From NCBI GenBank assembly GCA_002342295.1, contig DDPR01000010.1, positions 287,331 to 338,485 of the forward strand: a stretch of 51,155 nt of DNA, written 5' to 3'. This document shows positions 47,232 through 51,155 of the stretch, piece after piece; within the stretch, counting starts at the first letter, position 1, and each line of letters begins with the position of its first letter. The notes below the pieces were generated by a model that was given only the letters and a program-made list of their open reading frames with translations, was not told the origin of the DNA and ran no database searches. This DNA is from Burkholderiales bacterium UBA2463 (GTDB lineage Bacteria; Pseudomonadota; Gammaproteobacteria; Burkholderiales; Burkholderiaceae_A). A program made the translations under genes and the position numbers.

Positions 47232-47311
47232 CGCACCAGCGCGGCGATGAGCAGGGCGATGAGGCCCACTGCGGCCAGTACGAATAACAGGCTGGGAGAT
47301 CTCTTGCTCAC
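47228..47311 (-). CDS. Possible 27-residue membrane microprotein
   Basis: A short frame on the minus strand from GTG (47309-47311) to TAG (47228-47230) encodes MSKRSPSLLFVLAAVGLIAL with LIAALVR after it: a basic tip and one membrane helix. AGG lies five bases before the start, a fair ribosome site. It lies 15 bases after terC on the same strand and shares CTAG with panC at its stop. This exact junction matches other real gene pairs in the window. Coding is not proven. Confidence 0.38.
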   Translation of the reverse strand: MSKRSPSLLFVLAAVGLIALLIAALVR

Positions 47312-47326
47312 ATGCACCTGACAGCC

Positions 47327-48085
47327 CTAGTCTGAAGAGCGGCCAAGGGCCGTTTCAGTGCCTGAGCCCGCCTCCTGCCGCTCCTCTTGTGCCGCCTTGT
47401 TCGCCCTCTCAATGCGGGCGGCAAGCACCTTACCGATGATGACCACCAGGGCCAGCCCGAACCATCCCAGGGCATGCTCTTCCTCGCCGAACAGTGTGGC
47501 CCAGAACGAGGTCGTGGCCGGGTCTGATTGGATCATGCCCCCTGCCACGTGGCCCAGTAGGGCGGCACCGGCCACCACGATCCATGGGAACCGGGAAATG
47601 AGTCGCAACACAACGTTGGAGCCCCAGACGACCAGGGGAACTGACAGGCAGAGACCGATGATGATGAGGAGGGTGTCTCCCTTGGCGGCCGCAGCCACGC
47701 CCAGCACGTTATCGATAGACATCGCCAGATCGGCAAAGACGATGGTTCGCACCGCATCAAAGAGCCGATCCTTGCCCTCAATCTCGTGCGTCTCATCCTG
47801 GGGGAGCATCAACTGCACCCCGATCCACAGCAGCAAGAGTCCCCCAATGGTTTTGAGGAAGGGGATCTGCAGGAGTGTCATTGCAAAGACCGTGAAGATG
47901 ATGCGAAGCACGACGGCCGCCATCACCCCCCAGAAAACGCCTTGTTTACGCTGCCGATCGGGGAGGTTTCGGCAGGCCAGCGCGATCACGATCGAGTTAT
48001 CGCCCGAGAGGAGCAGGTTGATCCAGATGATTTGGAGAAGGGCGACAAAAAACTCGGGGCTGCCAAATGCGAGGGTGGATTCCAT
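47327..48085 (-). CDS. TerC family membrane protein
   Basis: The 252-residue protein is an integral membrane protein of the TerC/YjbE family, with about seven hydrophobic helices. Members are linked to manganese export or insertion of metal into exported proteins. Family features are NLLLSGDNSIVIALACRNLP, the acidic loop DETHEIEGKDRLFDAV and DLAMSIDNVLGVAAAAKGD, the last with the conserved Asp and Asn. A manganese riboswitch is not seen; only 34 bases separate it from sucD. It follows sucCD, a common order in Burkholderiales, and precedes the small ORF at 47228. Confidence 0.9.
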   Translation of the reverse strand: MESTLAFGSPEFFVALLQIIWINLLLSGDNSIVIALACRNLPDRQRKQGVFWGVMAAVVLRIIFTVFAMTLLQIPFLKTIGGLLLLWIGVQLMLPQDETHEIEGKDRLFDAVRTIVFADLAMSIDNVLGVAAAAKGDTLLIIIGLCLSVPLVVWGSNVVLRLISRFPWIVVAGAALLGHVAGGMIQSDPATTSFWATLFGEEEHALGWFGLALVVIIGKVLAARIERANKAAQEERQEAGSGTETALGRSSD

Positions 48086-48119
48086 TGCGGTCTTAACTCT
48101 TGATGGTTGAAGCGACCCT

Positions 48120-49004
48120 CTACTTCAGCACACTCTTAAGAAGATGTCCCATCTCGGAGGGGTTGCGGGTGGTTCGAATGCCGCAGGCTTCCATGATCTC
48201 GAGCTTTGCATCGGCGGTGTCAGCGCCCCCGGAGATGAGCGCGCCCGCGTGCCCCATGCGCTTGCCCGGAGGGGCGGTGACCCCTGCGATGAAGCCCACG
48301 ATGGGCTTCTTCATATTGTCCTTGGCCCACTGGGCTGCGTTGACCTCGTCGGGACCACCGATTTCACCAATCATGATGACCGCCTCGGTCTCGGGGTCGT
48401 CGTTAAAGAGCTGCAGGACGTCGATGTGCTTGAGCCCGTTGATGGGATCGCCGCCAATACCCACCGCAGAGGACTGGCCGAGGCCCATCTCCGTGACTTG
48501 TCCCACCGCCTCATAGGTGAGTGTCCCTGAGCGCGAGACGATGCCGATTCGACCCTTGCGGTGAATATGGCCGGGCATGATGCCGATCTTGATCTCATCC
48601 GGTGTGATGAGCCCGGGGCAATTCGGGCCGAGCAGCCGGGTCTTCACATTCGCCGCCTTCATCTTGTTTCGCACCACCATCATGTCGCGAACGGGGATGC
48701 CCTCTGTGATGCAAATCACCAGGTCGAGCTCGGCCTGAACGGCCTCCCAGATGGCATCGGCGGCGCCTGCGGGAGGGACATAGATGACCGAGACCGTGGC
48801 ACCCGTGGCCGCCTTGGCATCTTTCACGCTGGCATAAATGGGGATGCCCTCGAAATCCTCGCCGGCCTTCTTGGGATTGACGCCAGCGACGAAGCAGTTC
48901 TGGCCATTTGCGTATTCACGGCACATCCGGGTGTGGAACTGCCCCGTCTTTCCGGTGATGCCCTGCGTGATGACTTTGGTGTCGCGGTTGATCAGGATCG
49001 ACAT
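48120..49004 (-). CDS. sucD: Succinyl-CoA synthetase alpha subunit SucD
   Basis: SucD carries the phosphohistidine of the TCA-cycle enzyme that makes succinate and ATP from succinyl-CoA. The 294-residue protein has the CoA-binding start SILINRDTKVITQGITGKTG, FVAGVNPKKAG, ASVKDAKAATGATVSVIYVP, LLGPNCPGLITPDE and the catalytic histidine segment GKRMGHAGALISGG. Length is normal. AGGACC precedes the ATG. It is downstream of sucC by 45 bases, with terC next. Confidence 0.97.
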   Translation of the reverse strand: MSILINRDTKVITQGITGKTGQFHTRMCREYANGQNCFVAGVNPKKAGEDFEGIPIYASVKDAKAATGATVSVIYVPPAGAADAIWEAVQAELDLVICITEGIPVRDMMVVRNKMKAANVKTRLLGPNCPGLITPDEIKIGIMPGHIHRKGRIGIVSRSGTLTYEAVGQVTEMGLGQSSAVGIGGDPINGLKHIDVLQLFNDDPETEAVIMIGEIGGPDEVNAAQWAKDNMKKPIVGFIAGVTAPPGKRMGHAGALISGGADTADAKLEIMEACGIRTTRNPSEMGHLLKSVLK

Positions 49005-49049
49005 CGGTGGTCCTCTAAAAGAAGATGGGCTGAAGGCTGAGCACTCGAC

Positions 49050-50222
49050 TCAGTGAGCGGCCTTGGCTGCTGCGGCAACAACGCGCTCCGCAGCCTGGGC
49101 CATGGTGTCGGCAGCAATGATCGGCAGGCCCGACTCGGCAAGAATCTTCTTGCCCAGATCTTCGTTCGTGCCCTTCATTCGCACGACCAAGGGGACCTTG
49201 AGGCCCACGGCACGCGATGCAGACACAACCCCCTCCGCGATCACATCGCAGCGCATGATGCCGCCGAAGATGTTCACAAGAATGGCCTGGACTTTCGGAT
49301 TGGACAGCATGATCTTGAAGGCCTCGGTCACCTTCTCTGTGGTGGCGCCACCGCCCACATCTAAAAAGTTCGCAGGCTCGCCCCCGAAGAGCTTGATGGT
49401 GTCCATGGTCGCCATGGCGAGTCCTGCACCATTCACGAGGCAACCGATATTGCCGTCGAGCTGAATGTAGGCGAGGTCAAACTTGGATGCCTCAATCTCG
49501 GCGGGATCCTCTTCGTCGAGGTCTCGCATCTCGACAATTTCGGGATGCCGAAAGAGGGCGTTGGAATCGAAGTTCCATTTCGCGTCGAGTGCAATCACCT
49601 TGCCCTCACCCGTGAGGATGAGAGGGTTGATCTCCGCCAGGGAGGCATCGGTCTCCCAAAATGCCTTGTAGAGCCCATGCAAGACAGCTCGAGCAGCTGG
49701 GAGGGACTCTGAAGGCACGCCAATCTTCGTGGCCAGTTCGTCAGCCTGGGCATCGCTCAGGCCGGTGAGCGGGTCGACGAAGACCTTGTGAATTTTTTCG
49801 GGCTGGGTCTCAGCGACCTGCTCAATATCCATTCCGCCCTCGGAGGAGCCCATTAGGCAGACCTTCTGTGAGACGCGGTCTGTAACCACGGCCACATAGA
49901 GCTCCTTGCGAATATCTGCGCCCTCTTCGATGAGAAGACGCCGAACCTTTTGGCCCCCCGGTCCAGTCTGGTGCGTCACGAGTTGCATGCCCAGAATCTG
50001 CCCTGCCAGTGTCTTGACCTCGTCGAGCGACTTGGCGAGCTTGACGCCGCCGCCTTTGCCGCGGCCCCCCGCATGAATCTGGGCCTTAACCACCCAGACT
50101 GGCCCCCCCAGCTCGCCTGCGGCCTTCACCGCCTCATCGACGCTAAAACATGGGATGCCGCGTGGAACCGCAACTCCGTACCGCCTGAGGATGTCTTTGC
50201 CCTGGTACTCGTGGATTTTCAT
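49050..50222 (-). CDS. sucC: Succinyl-CoA synthetase beta subunit SucC
   Basis: SucC is the ATP-grasp subunit partner of SucD. From ATG 50222 it has 390 residues. It starts MKIHEYQGKDILRRYGVAVP, with the ATP-grasp lysine in VVKAQIHAGGRGKGGGVKLA and later motifs EINPLILTGEGKVIALDAK and ILVNIFGGIMRCDVIAEG. The frame is open upstream to 50486, but that region belongs to recX and homology begins at 50222, where GGAGCGG precedes the ATG. A perfect 12-base palindrome lies 20 bases before the start. Confidence 0.97.
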   Translation of the reverse strand: MKIHEYQGKDILRRYGVAVPRGIPCFSVDEAVKAAGELGGPVWVVKAQIHAGGRGKGGGVKLAKSLDEVKTLAGQILGMQLVTHQTGPGGQKVRRLLIEEGADIRKELYVAVVTDRVSQKVCLMGSSEGGMDIEQVAETQPEKIHKVFVDPLTGLSDAQADELATKIGVPSESLPAARAVLHGLYKAFWETDASLAEINPLILTGEGKVIALDAKWNFDSNALFRHPEIVEMRDLDEEDPAEIEASKFDLAYIQLDGNIGCLVNGAGLAMATMDTIKLFGGEPANFLDVGGGATTEKVTEAFKIMLSNPKVQAILVNIFGGIMRCDVIAEGVVSASRAVGLKVPLVVRMKGTNEDLGKKILAESGLPIIAADTMAQAAERVVAAAAKAAH

Positions 50223-50241
50223 GCTCACCGCTCCGATGGAT

Positions 50242-50253
50242 GCAACGCGTTGC
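50242..50253. repeat. Perfect 12-base palindrome upstream of sucC
   Basis: GCAACGCGTTGC is a perfect palindrome 20 bases upstream of the sucC start and just after the recX stop. It could be a binding site for a dimeric regulator. Only the symmetry is seen; no regulator or regulon is identified. Confidence 0.3.
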
Positions 50254-50271
50254 GATGCTAGCACGGCACTT

Positions 50272-50715
50272 TTAATGCGAATCGAGGTCCTCAGGCTGGA
50301 AATCGACCCGCTCAAGCTGGCGGTAGGTTTCTGGGCTAAAACCGCGGGCGTGGAGGAATCGCATCTGCTTGAGTCGCTCTTGGGCATCGCCTGGCGCGGC
50401 ACCAAACCGCTTGGACCAGACGCGGAATGCTCGCTGGACCTCGGTCTCTCGAGCGGCCAAGAGGGCCTGCTCGGCGACCTCTTCACTTACCCCACTCTCG
50501 GCCAGCTCGTGACGAAGTCGAGCCGACCCGAGCCGCTCCCCGCGGTGTCGCACAAGAGCATGGGCGAATCGCTCGTCCGAGAGAAGGCCCTTGGTCTCGA
50601 GTTCGTTGAGGAGCGCTTCGAGTTCTTCGCGCGACTCTGCGTGTGCCGCTAATTTTTGTGCCAACGACTGCCGACTATGCTCGCGCCGAGCGAGGGCGGA
50701 GATGGCGCGCGCCAA
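50272..50715 (-). CDS. recX: RecA regulator RecX
   Basis: RecX binds RecA filaments and limits their activity. The 147-residue protein from a TTG at 50715 has the helical-repeat pattern of RecX: ARREHSRQSLAQKLAAHA, LNELETKGLLSDERFAHALV and GSARLRHELAESGVSEE. The conserved family start extends a few residues further (RGTRSLLARAISALARREHSR), so the true start may be a CTG at 50764-50766, immediately after the recA stop. No ATG or GTG is in frame there. It lies downstream of recA on the same strand. Confidence 0.88.
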   Translation of the reverse strand: MARAISALARREHSRQSLAQKLAAHAESREELEALLNELETKGLLSDERFAHALVRHRGERLGSARLRHELAESGVSEEVAEQALLAARETEVQRAFRVWSKRFGAAPGDAQERLKQMRFLHARGFSPETYRQLERVDFQPEDLDSH

Positions 50716-50768
50716 GAGGCTGCGCGTGCCCCTCGGGCGGGACTGGGACGAGTCTGCAGCGCTCAGAT

Positions 50769-51155
50769 TTACTCGGCGGTGACCGGCTGGGGCCCTCGCG
50801 TGGCCACGCCGTGCTTCTCGCGAATCTTGTTCTCAATCTCGAGCGCCATGGCGGGGTTCTGGCGCAAAAACTCGCGGGCATTGTCTCGGCCCTGGCCGAT
50901 TCGATCGCCGTTATAGCTATACCAAGCACCCGACTTCTCGACGATATCGGCCTCGGAGCCAAGGTCGACGATCTCTCCCTCGCGAGAGATGCCCTCTCCG
51001 TAAAGGATGTCGAAGCCTGCGGCCTTGAAGGGGGGCGCAACCTTGTTTTTCACGACCTTCACCTTGGTCTCGGAGCCGACCACCTCGTCACCCTTCTTGA
51101 GGGAGCCGACTCGGCGGATATCGAGCCGAACGGAGGCATAGAATTTCAGCGCGTT
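50769..51155 (-). CDS. recA: Recombinase RecA (3' part, cut by window edge)
   Basis: RecA forms filaments on single-stranded DNA for recombination and the SOS response. Only the last 128 residues are in view, from NALKFYASVRLDIRRVGSLK to a TAA at 50769-50771. The visible part includes GDEVVGSETKVKVVKNKVAP and the C-terminal regulatory domain (KSGAWYSYNGDRIGQGRDNA and NPAMALEIENKIREKHG). It ends PQPVTAE. The P-loop lies outside the window. recX begins about 50 bases downstream. Confidence 0.97.
   Translation of the reverse strand, partial: NALKFYASVRLDIRRVGSLKKGDEVVGSETKVKVVKNKVAPPFKAAGFDILYGEGISREGEIVDLGSEADIVEKSGAWYSYNGDRIGQGRDNAREFLRQNPAMALEIENKIREKHGVATRGPQPVTAE

Noticed and set aside
1..51155. 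CRISPR array, insertion sequence or prophage
   Set aside because: No regularly spaced repeats, transposase or phage structural genes were seen in a read of the whole window.

Overview
The window is a gene-dense stretch of a GC-rich betaproteobacterial chromosome, most likely Burkholderiales. This rests on gene content and order: rpsU-yqeY-dnaG-rpoD with a long Lys/Ala/Pro-rich RpoD tail; recA-recX-sucC-sucD-terC; purM next to hda-HAD-pcnB-folK; and flhA-flhF-flhG-fliA. I cannot name a genus. No stretch above 300 bases lacks a gene, and I see no transposon, prophage, integron or CRISPR array. Many same-strand neighbours overlap by ATGA or GTGA. At five of eight convergent junctions the two genes overlap by exactly four bases that hold both stop codons.

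Region by region. 1-7046 is flagellar: fliK and a partial fliL leftward; flhA, flhF, flhG and fliA rightward, with a strong sigma-54-like motif ahead of flhA. 7043-13185 holds mostly uncharacterised envelope or membrane-anchored proteins, a tethered alpha-carbonic anhydrase, two methyltransferase-like proteins and a FemAB/GNAT-like acyltransferase. 13197-15871 returns to motility: a small membrane ORF, motA, motB and fliS, with sigma-28-like motifs ahead of the small ORF and of fliS. 15952-21406 has two paralogous voltage-gated potassium channels, each with two voltage-sensor modules before one pore, flanking an FMN glutamate-synthase-family enzyme and a small anchored protein. 21460-24653 has a Tat-exported beta-carbonic-anhydrase-like protein, a YqaA/DedA protein and the potassium transporter Kup.

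24650-30425 is a leftward metabolic block: a molybdenum hydroxylase of the IorAB type, a class III aminotransferase, a beta-hydroxyacid dehydrogenase and a methyltransferase. 30502-51155 is housekeeping: a CAU-anticodon tRNA, the macromolecular synthesis operon, tsaD, plsY, xerD, a tsaE-amiC in-frame fusion, miaA, purM, hda, a HAD phosphatase, pcnB, folK, a deoxynucleoside kinase, panC, terC, sucD, sucC, recX and the 3' end of recA.

The best candidates for something undescribed are the pair of VSD-VSD-pore channels, the tsaE-amiC fusion with an embedded Tat signal and a possible internal start, and the recurring four-base sharing of stop codons at convergent gene ends. All functions are inferred from reading the translated sequence; no database search was run.
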